A stretch of 41,199 bases of DNA from a virus. The translations under genes were made by a program, and so were the position numbers. Below are positions 33,055 through 41,199 of the stretch, one piece after another. Position 1 is the stretch's first letter. Every line of letters begins with the position of its first letter. The notes under the pieces were generated by a model. It saw only the letters and a list, made by a program, of their open reading frames with translations. It did not search any database and was not told where the DNA came from. The stretch is from the IMG/VR virus record IMGVR_UViG_3300009181_005352, positions 1 to 41,199 of that record, one strand, 5' to 3'.

Positions 33055-35208
33055 ATGTCATTAAAGTCTAGAATTTCATTAGTTATATCTGTTATAATAA
33101 TGAGTATTTTCTTTTTAACAAAAACCTTAGTTTTTACAGAATTAACACCATCAACTCCTACAACTAGAGGAATTGAATATTTTTGCTTTTTACTTTTTGT
33201 ACCTTTCTTTTATGTTGTTATAAGAGAACAGATTAATAAAAATAGATTAGAGGCAAAACTATCTAAGTATATTAAGAAATTAAATAATGTACTTGTTAAT
33301 CAATCTCATAATGTTTTATTTTACGAAGGTAAAGTAGAAGAAGGAGCAAAAGAACTAACAAAAGAAGTTATTAATACAATGGGAGTTGACAGATGTTCAA
33401 TCTGGTTATATAACTCTGATAAATCATCTATAATATGTCAACAACTTTATATTAAATCAGAAGATAATTGGTATCAAAATATTGAGTTATTTAGAAAAGA
33501 TTTTACTCCATACTTTGATCACTTATTAGAAGATCCTATAATAATAGCAGTTAATGCTGAAGAACACCCAGCTACAAAATGCTTTGCGGATTCCTACTTG
33601 AAACCACTTGGGATAAAATCAATGTTAGATGTTCCAATAATACATAGAGGTCAAGTTATTGGTGTTATTTGTATCGAATCATTTAACACACATGATTGGA
33701 ATAAATCTGAAGTTGACTTTGCTCAGATGTTATCTTCATTATACACATTCGCTTACTCTGTAAAAGAAAGTAATATATTAGGAGATGAGTTGGTAGAATT
33801 TGAGAAGTTTGTTGAAACATCTGTTATTATTTCAACTGCTGATTCTAAAGGAAAAATAACCTATGTTAATCAAAAATTCACTGATGTTTCAGGATATTCT
33901 TTAGAAGAAGTTATCGGCCAAGATCATAATATTGTAAACTCCGGACACCACCCTAAAGAATTTTGGACAAATATGTATAAAACCGTTATTGTGGATAAAG
34001 GTATTTGGAATGCTGTTTGTACTAATCGTGCAAAAGATGGGAGTTTATATTATGTTGACACTTTTATTAAAGCAAAGTTTGATAGTAATAACAAACTTGT
34101 TGGATTTTCATCTATCAGACAAGATGTAACAGACTTAAAAAGAAAGGAAATGGAAATATCTAATAGAATGAATGCTATTAATAGATCAAATGCTGTTATT
34201 GAATTTGATTTAGATGGTAATATAAAATTTGCAAATGATTCTTTTTTGAATACTTTGGGATATACACAAGATGAAATTGTTGGACAACATCATAGTTTAT
34301 TTGTAGAAGATGGTGTAAAAAATACGGAGGAATATAAAGAGTTTTGGAAATCTTTAAGAGAAGGTAAATTCTTTAGAGGTGAGATTATAAGAAGGAAAAA
34401 AGATGGAACACTAATTTATCTTCAAGCAACATATAATCCTATTTTGGGAAATGATGGTAACACTTATCGAATAATGAAAATTGCTACTGATGTTACTGAA
34501 AGTTATAATCAACAGATGGAGATTGAAAAGAAAAATACTTATCTTGAACACGCTGCCAAAATACTTAGACATGACATGCATAGTGGTATCAACACATATA
34601 TACCTCGTGGATTAAGTTCTCTTGAAAGAAGACTATCAGAGGAACAAATAAAAGAACTTAAATTAGAAGCTCCTCTTAAAATGATTAAAGAAGGTCTTCG
34701 TCACACTCAAAAAGTTTATAAAGGAGTTTATGAATTTACAAATCTTGTAAAGAAAGATGTGGTACTTAACAGAACAGAATGCAATCTAAAAGATATTCTT
34801 GAAGATTATTTATCAGCAACAGCATATAAACCACAAGTACTAATTGAAGATTTAGGAACACTTGATGTTAATGAAGCTCTTTTTTGTACATCAATAGATA
34901 ATTTAATAAGAAATGGATTAAAATATAATGATAGTGCAAATAAATACGTCAAGATATATTTAGAATCAGAGAGAAAAGAGTTTGGTCTAAGAAAGACTTT
35001 TATATGTATAGAAGATAATGGTAGGGGAATGACACAGGAAGATTTTGAATACCTATCAAAACCATACACTAGAAAAGAAGGCCAACAAGAGACAGGCACT
35101 GGACTAGGATTAAATATATGCACAGCTATCCTAAAAGAACATGGGTTCTCGATAACTTCTGAAAAAATGATAGAAGGTGGTACAAAAATAAAAATAAAAA
35201 TAAAATAA
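33055..35208 (+). CDS. Hybrid-sensor histidine kinase, GAF-PAS-PAS-HATPase
   Basis: A 717-residue membrane histidine kinase. Two membrane segments (about 7-28 and 39-57) enclose a very short outer loop, so sensing is likely inside the cell. Next come a GAF domain (about 90-240), two PAS domains (about 250-360 and 372-485), a dimerisation helix with the probable phosphorylated His H506 in ILRHDMHSG, and an ATPase domain with N box DNLIRN (615-620), G1 EDNGRGM (653-659) and G2 GTGLGLNI (681-688). There is no attached receiver domain; the receiver is the next gene, two bases downstream. All kinase blocks are intact. PAS1 has the IGQDHNIVNSGHHPKEFW pattern common in bacterial sensors, so the gene was surely taken from a host. 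Phage-borne complete sensor kinases are rare. Confidence 0.9.
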   Translation: MSLKSRISLVISVIIMSIFFLTKTLVFTELTPSTPTTRGIEYFCFLLFVPFFYVVIREQINKNRLEAKLSKYIKKLNNVLVNQSHNVLFYEGKVEEGAKELTKEVINTMGVDRCSIWLYNSDKSSIICQQLYIKSEDNWYQNIELFRKDFTPYFDHLLEDPIIIAVNAEEHPATKCFADSYLKPLGIKSMLDVPIIHRGQVIGVICIESFNTHDWNKSEVDFAQMLSSLYTFAYSVKESNILGDELVEFEKFVETSVIISTADSKGKITYVNQKFTDVSGYSLEEVIGQDHNIVNSGHHPKEFWTNMYKTVIVDKGIWNAVCTNRAKDGSLYYVDTFIKAKFDSNNKLVGFSSIRQDVTDLKRKEMEISNRMNAINRSNAVIEFDLDGNIKFANDSFLNTLGYTQDEIVGQHHSLFVEDGVKNTEEYKEFWKSLREGKFFRGEIIRRKKDGTLIYLQATYNPILGNDGNTYRIMKIATDVTESYNQQMEIEKKNTYLEHAAKILRHDMHSGINTYIPRGLSSLERRLSEEQIKELKLEAPLKMIKEGLRHTQKVYKGVYEFTNLVKKDVVLNRTECNLKDILEDYLSATAYKPQVLIEDLGTLDVNEALFCTSIDNLIRNGLKYNDSANKYVKIYLESERKEFGLRKTFICIEDNGRGMTQEDFEYLSKPYTRKEGQQETGTGLGLNICTAILKEHGFSITSEKMIEGGTKIKIKIK

Positions 35209-35210
35209 TT

Positions 35211-35642
35211 ATGATTGATTCAATTTTACTAGTAGACGATGAGAATTTATTTCATTTAGTATTCGAAGACGCATGTAGTCTTTTGGATATTTCACTTAGC
35301 CTTGAAAGCATAGACAGTTCCGATGAAGCTGCTAAACTTTTTGAAGGTTGGCAAAAAGATTCTAACGGAAAACCAGAATGTGTTTTCGTGGATTTAAATA
35401 TAATTGGTTCTTCATATGATGGAATAGAGCTGATTCGTAAAATCAATTTCGAATATGGAAATAATGTTATAATCGGTATAATTTCATCTTCAAATGAAGC
35501 TGAAGAACAAGCTAAAGCTGTTAAAGCTGGAGCTCAGTTTTGGATTATCAAATCAGATGAAATCGAACCTAGATTGGAAGAGTTTAAAAAAGATTTCGCG
35601 GGGTATAAAAACAGAACAAATCCTTTTAAAGTTTATAAATAA
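35211..35642 (+). CDS. Single-domain response regulator
   Basis: A 143-residue receiver-only response regulator. The acidic pair is D9-D10, the phosphorylated Asp is D61 in VFVDLNI, the switch Ser is S92 or S93 in GIISSSN, and the conserved Lys is K114 in WIIKSD. A loop insertion around 48-56 is typical of this subgroup. There is no DNA-binding output domain, so it must act through protein contacts, by phosphotransfer, or on the coiled-coil membrane protein encoded next. It starts two bases after the kinase stop and overlaps the following start by one base (TAATG), so the three proteins are produced together. Confidence 0.9.
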   Translation: MIDSILLVDDENLFHLVFEDACSLLDISLSLESIDSSDEAAKLFEGWQKDSNGKPECVFVDLNIIGSSYDGIELIRKINFEYGNNVIIGIISSSNEAEEQAKAVKAGAQFWIIKSDEIEPRLEEFKKDFAGYKNRTNPFKVYK

Positions 35643-36322
35643 TGATTAAGTTAGATAAAAATACCAGAAATCAATTGATTGAACTTTATAAGACTAAAAA
35701 AATTGGTCTTGAAGGAAATATTTTAAAATTAATTGATCCTGATGGTGATGAAGAATTCACATCCTATATCAAAGAGTCAATTGATAGAGATAAAGATAGT
35801 CGTAGAAAAAGATTAGATATCACAAAACAAGTTCAAAGTCAAAATAATGACTTAGTTAAATGGAAAAATGAAAATGAAAGAGTTAATAAAGAGTTAACTA
35901 TTGCACTAGAAGAAGCTAAAGAGTCAAATGAAGGAATGTTAGTAGCCAAACAAGAAGCTGAAGATTCTTTAGAAGAAGCTCAAAATGCTAGAGTTGAAGC
36001 TGAGAAGGCAAGAATTGAAGCTGAAAATGCAAGAGTTGAAGCTGAAAACGCGAAAATGTCAGCTGAAAATGACTTAGACTTAATACAAAAGAAAAGTCAG
36101 TTTGAATTAATTGGAACAATTGTCAAAGTAGCTCTTTGGGTTATATTAGGAGTTGGTTTTGTAACAACAGGAATGTATCTAATCGCTTTATCAACGGGAT
36201 TAGATACAACTGTTATTGGATCAACTTGGAGTAATATTATAGGTATATTATTAACAAACGCATTTAGTATCGTTGGTACAATTATGGGTGTTAAATATGC
36301 TTCAGAGAAATCAGATAAGTAA
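35642..36322 (+). CDS. Coiled-coil membrane protein linked to the two-component system
   Basis: A 226-residue protein without a known family. Residues 1-60 are a charged domain (LDKNTRNQLIELYKTKKIG, LIDPDGDEEF). Residues about 65-150 form a long coiled coil; part of it consists of four near-identical seven-residue units (NARVEAE, KARIEAE, NARVEAE, NAKMSAE). Two membrane segments follow (about 158-182 and 199-219), with a short basic end. Its position in the same operon as the kinase and receiver suggests that it is the partner or output of the receiver. It could tether a complex to the inner membrane. It is convergent with purN, overlapping its stop by 12 bases. Confidence 0.75.
   Translation: MIKLDKNTRNQLIELYKTKKIGLEGNILKLIDPDGDEEFTSYIKESIDRDKDSRRKRLDITKQVQSQNNDLVKWKNENERVNKELTIALEEAKESNEGMLVAKQEAEDSLEEAQNARVEAEKARIEAENARVEAENAKMSAENDLDLIQKKSQFELIGTIVKVALWVILGVGFVTTGMYLIALSTGLDTTVIGSTWSNIIGILLTNAFSIVGTIMGVKYASEKSDK
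35988..36071 (+). repeat. Heptad repeats coding for coiled coil
   Basis: About four 21-base units coding for xARxEAE-type heptads within the coiled-coil membrane protein. The units differ at a few bases only, which points to expansion by duplication. Confidence 0.5.
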
Positions 36323-36853
36323 TTTTTCGATACACTTAGGAAAATAATCTCTCTCTAGTAGAGATATTTTTTTTGCCAAAATTTCAGGTGTATCACAAAG
36401 AAGAACTTCACATTTATGTTGTTCAATTATTTGACCTTCATCATAATTCTCAGAAACATAATGTATGGTTATACCAGATTCAATTTCTTTGTTATCTATT
36501 ACTTTTTTATGAACATTCATTCCAAACATTCCTTTACCTCCATATTTTGGTAGTAATGAAGGGTGTATGTTTATTATTTTATTAGTATAATAATTTATAA
36601 CCTCAATTGGTATTAATTTAAGATATCCGGCTAATACTATAAAATCTATTTGATTTTCTTTAAGTATATTGATAAGTGAGTCATTCTTACCTAGAATTAG
36701 GTAATTAATATTTAAGTTTAATGACTTTTTAATAACACCAGCATCAGAATTATTAGTAATTATTAAAAATTGATAATCACTGTTATGATGAAAGTAATTT
36801 ATTATATTTTCAGCATTTGTACCTTCACCAGATGCTAGTATTGCAATTTTCAT
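36311..36853 (-). CDS. purN: Phosphoribosylglycinamide formyltransferase
   Basis: A 180-residue PurN, the enzyme that transfers a formyl group from 10-formyl-tetrahydrofolate to GAR in purine synthesis. The start MKIAILASGEGTNAENI holds the phosphate-binding loop; NIHPSLLPKYGGKGMFGMNVH holds the catalytic Asn and His, and ENYDEGQII holds the catalytic Asp. The phrase YGGKGMFGMNVH is typical for Bacteroidota PurN. Length is right (about 185-200). It is the last gene of the minus-strand operon, and overlaps the deoxyribonucleotidase stop by four bases. Along with purA it should raise purine supply during infection, as purN does in some cyanophages. Confidence 0.9.
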   Translation of the reverse strand: MKIAILASGEGTNAENIINYFHHNSDYQFLIITNNSDAGVIKKSLNLNINYLILGKNDSLINILKENQIDFIVLAGYLKLIPIEVINYYTNKIINIHPSLLPKYGGKGMFGMNVHKKVIDNKEIESGITIHYVSENYDEGQIIEQHKCEVLLCDTPEILAKKISLLERDYFPKCIEKLLI

Positions 36854-37302
36854 TTACTCATTAAATAATCTACAACAGTTTCCCAATTGGGGAACTTTTC
36901 TGTTTTAAAGTGAATCCATTCTCCTTCAAATTCTTCTTGACCAGCATTTCCCATATCATCAATAAGATAGTCGCCTTTTAAGAAAGATTTATTAGGAGCC
37001 ATAATTGTTTTCTCAACAATATCAAAACCTAAGTGGTCCCAAATCCATTGAGCTTTCTCGGTATAACAATTTACATTTCTAAATGAAGGACGGGTTAGAA
37101 TCCACAAGTCATATTTTTCTTCAAGTTTTCTGAATCCTTCGATAGCTCCAGGAATTTCTTCTAGTTTCAAAAAGAATCCCCATTGAGATTGTGGATATTT
37201 TTGATTTGGATTTTCGGTAAGAGCTTGTTTAGCGGCTTTGTAGAAGTTACAAAGAACACCATCCATATCCACGAACACTCTTTTTTTATCTGACGTTTTC
37301 AT
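36850..37302 (-). CDS. 5'(3')-deoxyribonucleotidase
   Basis: A 150-residue HAD-fold nucleotidase of the mitochondrial/cytosolic deoxyribonucleotidase (NT5C) family. The nucleophile motif is VFVDMDGVLCNF, followed by WILTRPSF (Thr motif) and YLIDDMGNAG (the acid motif). It removes phosphate from deoxynucleoside monophosphates, and phages use such enzymes to balance dNTP pools, here together with the kinase at 30 kb. I place the start at the Met just before KTSDKKRVFVD; an upstream in-frame Met 14 codons earlier would overlap the preceding gene and adds nothing family-like. The preceding stop is one base away. A TATATTTG box at 37307-37314 lies just before this start. Confidence 0.85.
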   Translation of the reverse strand: MKTSDKKRVFVDMDGVLCNFYKAAKQALTENPNQKYPQSQWGFFLKLEEIPGAIEGFRKLEEKYDLWILTRPSFRNVNCYTEKAQWIWDHLGFDIVEKTIMAPNKSFLKGDYLIDDMGNAGQEEFEGEWIHFKTEKFPNWETVVDYLMSK

Positions 37303-37303
37303 A

Positions 37304-37501
37304 CTACAAATATACGGAGTTTTTCCAGTCTTTCCAATTATCAAAGTCGTTTAACTTTTCAAGTTCATATTCAAGTTCTGAGATTAATTGGTCTCTTTTA
37401 GATTGATATTGTTTCAACATAAAATCACTATCTTTATTTGTTAAATGTAAATCTACCATTTGATTTACTTTTTTGATTTCTTCTATTATATCTCGTATCA
37501 T
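37304..37501 (-). CDS. Small helical hypothetical protein
   Basis: A 65-residue protein that looks fully helical and charged (IIEEIKKVNQMVDLHL; QSKRDQLISELEYELEKL), probably a short coiled coil. It overlaps the upstream gene by four bases (ATGA) and ends one base before the nucleotidase start, so it is a true operon member. The function is unknown. It might form a dimer or bind a partner enzyme. Confidence 0.65.
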   Translation of the reverse strand: MIRDIIEEIKKVNQMVDLHLTNKDSDFMLKQYQSKRDQLISELEYELEKLNDFDNWKDWKNSVYL

Positions 37502-37715
37502 ATTATTTGATTTATTTTTTCATCTCTTTTTTTATTTATCCAATTATAAAATCTATCAACACTTACAAGTTCTCCCATAATATGAGGAGTGGGTACATTA
37601 TCATCAAATTGTAGTTGAATCCAATCTCTAATAATTTCATAAGATACAACCTTTATATCAGATTTATATCTTAAATCTTCATGTGTGAATTCAGTCAACA
37701 ATTCCAAGGTTATCA

Positions 37716-37716
<1 letters not shown>
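37498..37716 (-). CDS. Small hypothetical protein
   Basis: A 72-residue unknown protein with mixed helices and strands (MITLELLTEFTHEDLRYKSDIKVVSYEIIRDWIQLQF). The start codon shares one base with the purA stop, and its stop overlaps the next start by four bases, so it is translated in series with its neighbours. No motif is evident. Confidence 0.65.
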
Positions 37717-39047
<1,331 letters not shown>

Positions 39048-39449
39048 TTATTTGATTATTTTTTCTAATTTGTGATTTCTTTCCCATTGAGTCATTAGAC
39101 TCAAAAGACCTTCACTTGTGAATTGATTTTTGTTTAATGACATATCCTTATTTAAGTCAAATTCTTCAACCTCTATTTCTCTAAACTCTAGTATATGACT
39201 ATATTCAGCATATCGACTTGAATACTCTTGTGATTCCAGCCAATCACCTTCACTAAACTCTAAATCATCTTCTGTTGGTTTCCAATCTTTTGGTTCATTG
39301 AAAATACTATATTTCTTTTCTTCGTAGAAATCTTCCCATTTTTTAGCAGTTTCATCTGCTATATTTTTATCGGTATACAATCCAATAATTTGCCATCTTG
39401 AAGATTCATAATCCTCAAAGTAGGATCTAACCATATAAATTTTATCCAT
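39048..39449 (-). CDS. Hypothetical protein
   Basis: A 133-residue acidic protein. The first 45 residues (KIYMVRSYFEDYESSRWQIIGLYTDKNIADETAKKWEDF) have the strand-helix layout of small phage proteins of the DUF7336-like kind, where a short beta hairpin is followed by a helix; I mention this only as a resemblance. The rest is acidic, with many Glu and Asp. It lies immediately upstream of purA and overlaps the previous gene by eight bases. No active-site motif is seen. Confidence 0.65.
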   Translation of the reverse strand: MDKIYMVRSYFEDYESSRWQIIGLYTDKNIADETAKKWEDFYEEKKYSIFNEPKDWKPTEDDLEFSEGDWLESQEYSSRYAEYSHILEFREIEVEEFDLNKDMSLNKNQFTSEGLLSLMTQWERNHKLEKIIK

Positions 39450-39963
39450 TGAATATATCGTCTAAGTTACTATCTCTTAAAATTCCAGACTCTTTCATTA
39501 GTTTAGTCCAAACTTCATTAAAGTTATCAGCGTTTATTTCTTTAAGTTTTTGTACAAGAATTGGTTTTAATTCATCAAATAATTTTTCATCTTTATAATT
39601 ACTTCTTAATCTATATCCATAATTGACACTAAAACCGAAATTCTGAGTTAAAGACATTTCAACAAAGTCTTCTTCGTTATATAAAGTATTTTGTGATTTT
39701 TTTGTAGATACTTTAACTAATGTTATATCATTAGTACTTATAGAAATTCTATCAGTATTTATATTGATATTGATATTGTTTTTATAATTAGATAAATTTA
39801 AAACCATCTTTTTAAATTTCGCACTAACTTCTGGATCATATTCGGACCAATCACCACCTGAGATTTCCTCAGATATTTTCATTGGTCTATCACAATTTCT
39901 AACCTCTTCGTGAATTAATTTGGCTAGCTTTTTCATTTTTTTAGACTTCATATAAAGATTCAA
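39442..39963 (-). CDS. Hypothetical protein
   Basis: A 173-residue unknown protein. It starts with a short basic part (KSKKMKKLAKLIHEEV) and then becomes mixed (SAKFKKMVLNLSN; NINININTDRISISTNDITLVKVS), ending in an amphipathic helix (DELKPILVQKLKEINADNFNEVWTKLMKE). The exact start is open: Met1, Met5 and Met10 are possible, and Met10 (at 39936) would avoid overlap with the preceding gene. The Asn/Ile repeat NINININT at its middle is a low-complexity strand. Same operon as purA. Confidence 0.6.
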   Translation of the reverse strand: MNLYMKSKKMKKLAKLIHEEVRNCDRPMKISEEISGGDWSEYDPEVSAKFKKMVLNLSNYKNNINININTDRISISTNDITLVKVSTKKSQNTLYNEEDFVEMSLTQNFGFSVNYGYRLRSNYKDEKLFDELKPILVQKLKEINADNFNEVWTKLMKESGILRDSNLDDIFNG

Positions 39964-40303
39964 TTTTATAATTTCTTAGTTCTATTTTAGACCATTCTTG
40001 GAATTTCTGATTTGAACCAAATATTTTATTCAATTCTGAATATAAAGTTTCAAAATTTAAATCTTTTAGTTTATGACAACCAAATAAATTAACACCACCT
40101 AACATAAAGTCTACATACTTTGTTCCATCACTATGTTTATTATAGTGAATAAAAATCTCTACCTTACCTAACATTGTTATAAATGATTTATAATAAGATG
40201 GAACTCTATTGATTTTACCATCATGAGTTTCCACCATATAAACATTTTCATGTTTGAATAAACCAGTACACATTAAATATTTTTCAAGTTGAACACCGGT
40301 CAT
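39941..40303 (-). CDS. Hypothetical protein
   Basis: A 120-residue unknown protein with a helix-rich start and beta strands in the middle (VYMVETHDGKINRV; MLGKVEIFIHYNKHS; YVDFMLGGVNLFGC). It overlaps the preceding membrane-anchored gene by four bases and runs 23 bases into the next start. It contains three Cys/His that are not arranged as a metal site. No family is recognised. Confidence 0.65.
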   Translation of the reverse strand: MTGVQLEKYLMCTGLFKHENVYMVETHDGKINRVPSYYKSFITMLGKVEIFIHYNKHSDGTKYVDFMLGGVNLFGCHKLKDLNFETLYSELNKIFGSNQKFQEWSKIELRNYKIESLYEV

Positions 40304-40845
40304 AGTTCTAAAATGTTTTTTAATGTCTCACTACGTCTTAATGTTTTCAACTTAGAAGATATATCATCAATGATTGATTGATAGTAATTTCTAGTTTCCT
40401 CATTTTCACTTTGATGATATTCAATAATATAATCCCAAAGAAAAAGTATAACATCATTGGAAATTTTAGATTCATTATCAATTGATATAGTTCCTCCAAT
40501 TCCAGTATTTAATATACTAAAATTTGATAAATATATTTGAGAATTTTCTCTTATTCTTGATCGAATACGAATTCCGGTAGGTGATTCAAAATTTACTTGC
40601 CAGGTTTTTGCGTGATATGATATATCAGCTGCTACTACTACTTTCCAATTTTCTAATTTAACACTTTCCATGACATCATAAACCAATTTATGTTTTGGAT
40701 CCAAACTTTCATAAGTTGGTTTATCTGGAATAAGCTTGAGCATTATACCTTCTGGTTTAGGTTTAAAAATCGGTTTAATCTTATTAAAAATAAGATAGAA
40801 ACTTACTATCTGAGAGATAGTTAATAGAATTATAAAAAATGCCAT
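40300..40845 (-). CDS. Membrane-anchored hypothetical protein
   Basis: A 181-residue protein with one membrane segment at the start (about 2-22: AFFIILLTISQIVSFYLIF), then a Pro/Lys-rich linker and a soluble alpha/beta part (NWKVVVAADISYHAKTWQVNFESPTGIRIRSRI, GIGGTISIDNESK, helical end). The topology is likely inside-facing after the single anchor. No signal-peptidase site is evident. It is the first gene of the nine-gene minus-strand operon. Its ATG is next to the element shared with the divergent plus-strand gene at 40868. Confidence 0.7.
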   Translation of the reverse strand: MAFFIILLTISQIVSFYLIFNKIKPIFKPKPEGIMLKLIPDKPTYESLDPKHKLVYDVMESVKLENWKVVVAADISYHAKTWQVNFESPTGIRIRSRIRENSQIYLSNFSILNTGIGGTISIDNESKISNDVILFLWDYIIEYHQSENEETRNYYQSIIDDISSKLKTLRRSETLKNILEL

Positions 40846-40851
40846 ATGAAT

Positions 40852-40862
40852 TTAATATATAC
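40852..40862 (+). promoter_or_regulatory. TTAATATATAC element in a 22-base divergent gap
   Basis: Element in the short gap between the divergent genes starting at 40845 (minus) and 40868 (plus). It is five bases before the plus-strand ATG. Reverse-read as GTATATATTAA, it could serve the minus-strand operon as well, giving one shared short promoter. Confidence 0.45.
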
Positions 40863-40867
40863 TTTTA

Positions 40868-41199
40868 ATGAATAAGATTAGCAAATATAATGATTTTCTT
40901 TTAGAAAAAGAATTTAATTCTATAATAGATGATATTTTTAGAATTGTAGAAGATGTAGAAGGAAAGTGGATTAACCCAAATACAATAGAATGGGACTACT
41001 CTAATGAACCTAAAGAGACAGAAGAAAATGATAAAGATGAATTAACAGATGCTATAATTGATTTTGGTGAAAGAGCTTTAAACAAACTTCGAGACTTCTT
41101 AAAAAAGTTACCTAAAGAAAAGATTAAAGAGTATTATGTTAAAATGATTAATAAATTTAAATCATTACCAGAAACTCTAAGAAGAAAACTTATAGGTGG
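40868..41199 (+). CDS. Hypothetical protein with capsid-targeting-like N-terminus, partial
   Basis: A gene that runs out of the window; 110 residues can be read. It begins MNKISKYNDFLLEKEF, with the basic/aromatic/Glu pattern of the capsid-targeting-like peptides. It is followed by an acidic segment and Lys/Glu-rich helices (ALNKLRDFLKKLPKEKIKEYYVKMINKF). No function can be assigned from this part. It is divergent from the purA operon with only a 22-base gap. Confidence 0.75.
   Translation, partial: MNKISKYNDFLLEKEFNSIIDDIFRIVEDVEGKWINPNTIEWDYSNEPKETEENDKDELTDAIIDFGERALNKLRDFLKKLPKEKIKEYYVKMINKFKSLPETLRRKLIG

Overview
The window reads as part of a large, AT-rich genome of a tailed, contractile (T4-like, myovirus-type) phage that infects a member of the Bacteroidota. 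The phage call rests on a block of baseplate, hub and tail genes plus a UvsW-type helicase. The host call rests on several points: starts lack Shine-Dalgarno sequences; one promoter matches the Bacteroidota pattern TTTG-N19-TATATTTG; one secreted protein has a flavobacterial-style signal peptide ending in FSQ; an adhesin carries a Bacteroidota-style Fn3-like repeat; and several metabolic genes (purN, a glycosyltransferase/LpxH-like pair) look bacteroidotal. No capsid, terminase, polymerase or tRNA gene was seen here. No stretch over 300 bases lacks a gene.

Layout. (1) 0.4-15.9 kb, almost all on the minus strand: a tail/baseplate module with a gp5-like OB-fold hub protein, a gp27-like hub protein, two tube-fold-like baseplate proteins, a LysM-like gp53-type wedge protein, and two cell-wall hydrolases (GH19 muramidase/chitinase-like and M15 D,D-peptidase) carried on tail proteins. 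The uvsW gene and a Lys-rich small protein sit inside this block. (2) 15.9-21.9 kb: an HNH endonuclease, then an operon with an amidoligase, an unknown protein and a DHH phosphoesterase, then two unknown minus-strand genes. (3) 21.9-30.8 kb: accessory genes, including a Nudix protein, glycosyltransferase plus LpxH-like phosphoesterase, SlyD-like FKBP, small membrane proteins, an outer-membrane beta-barrel, a stand-alone class II aminoacyl-tRNA synthetase-like enzyme, a LamG-Fn3-Hint adhesin with an overlapping HAD protein, and a deoxynucleoside kinase. (4) 30.8-36.3 kb: a metallophosphoesterase, a LETM1-like protein and a complete two-component system (GAF-PAS-PAS histidine kinase, single-domain response regulator, coiled-coil membrane protein). 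(5) 36.3-40.8 kb: a nine-gene minus-strand operon with overlapping ends that holds purN, a deoxyribonucleotidase and purA among unknown genes.

Two window-wide signals stand out. First, at least seven otherwise unrelated proteins (a zinc protease, an amidoligase-neighbour protein, a DHH phosphoesterase, a Nudix protein, a LETM1-like protein and two unknowns) start with the same short basic/aromatic peptide ending in Glu, of the form MKxLKxFxxFxE; the amidoligase has a variant. It closely resembles the T4 capsid-targeting sequence MKTYQEFIAE, which the prohead protease removes. If the parallel holds, these enzymes are packaged in the capsid and delivered into the host. Second, a TTAATATATAA-type element lies 3-23 bases before many start codons on both strands and is probably a phage promoter giving very short leaders. 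The phage-encoded two-component system and the capsid-cargo signal are the most promising leads for an undescribed system.
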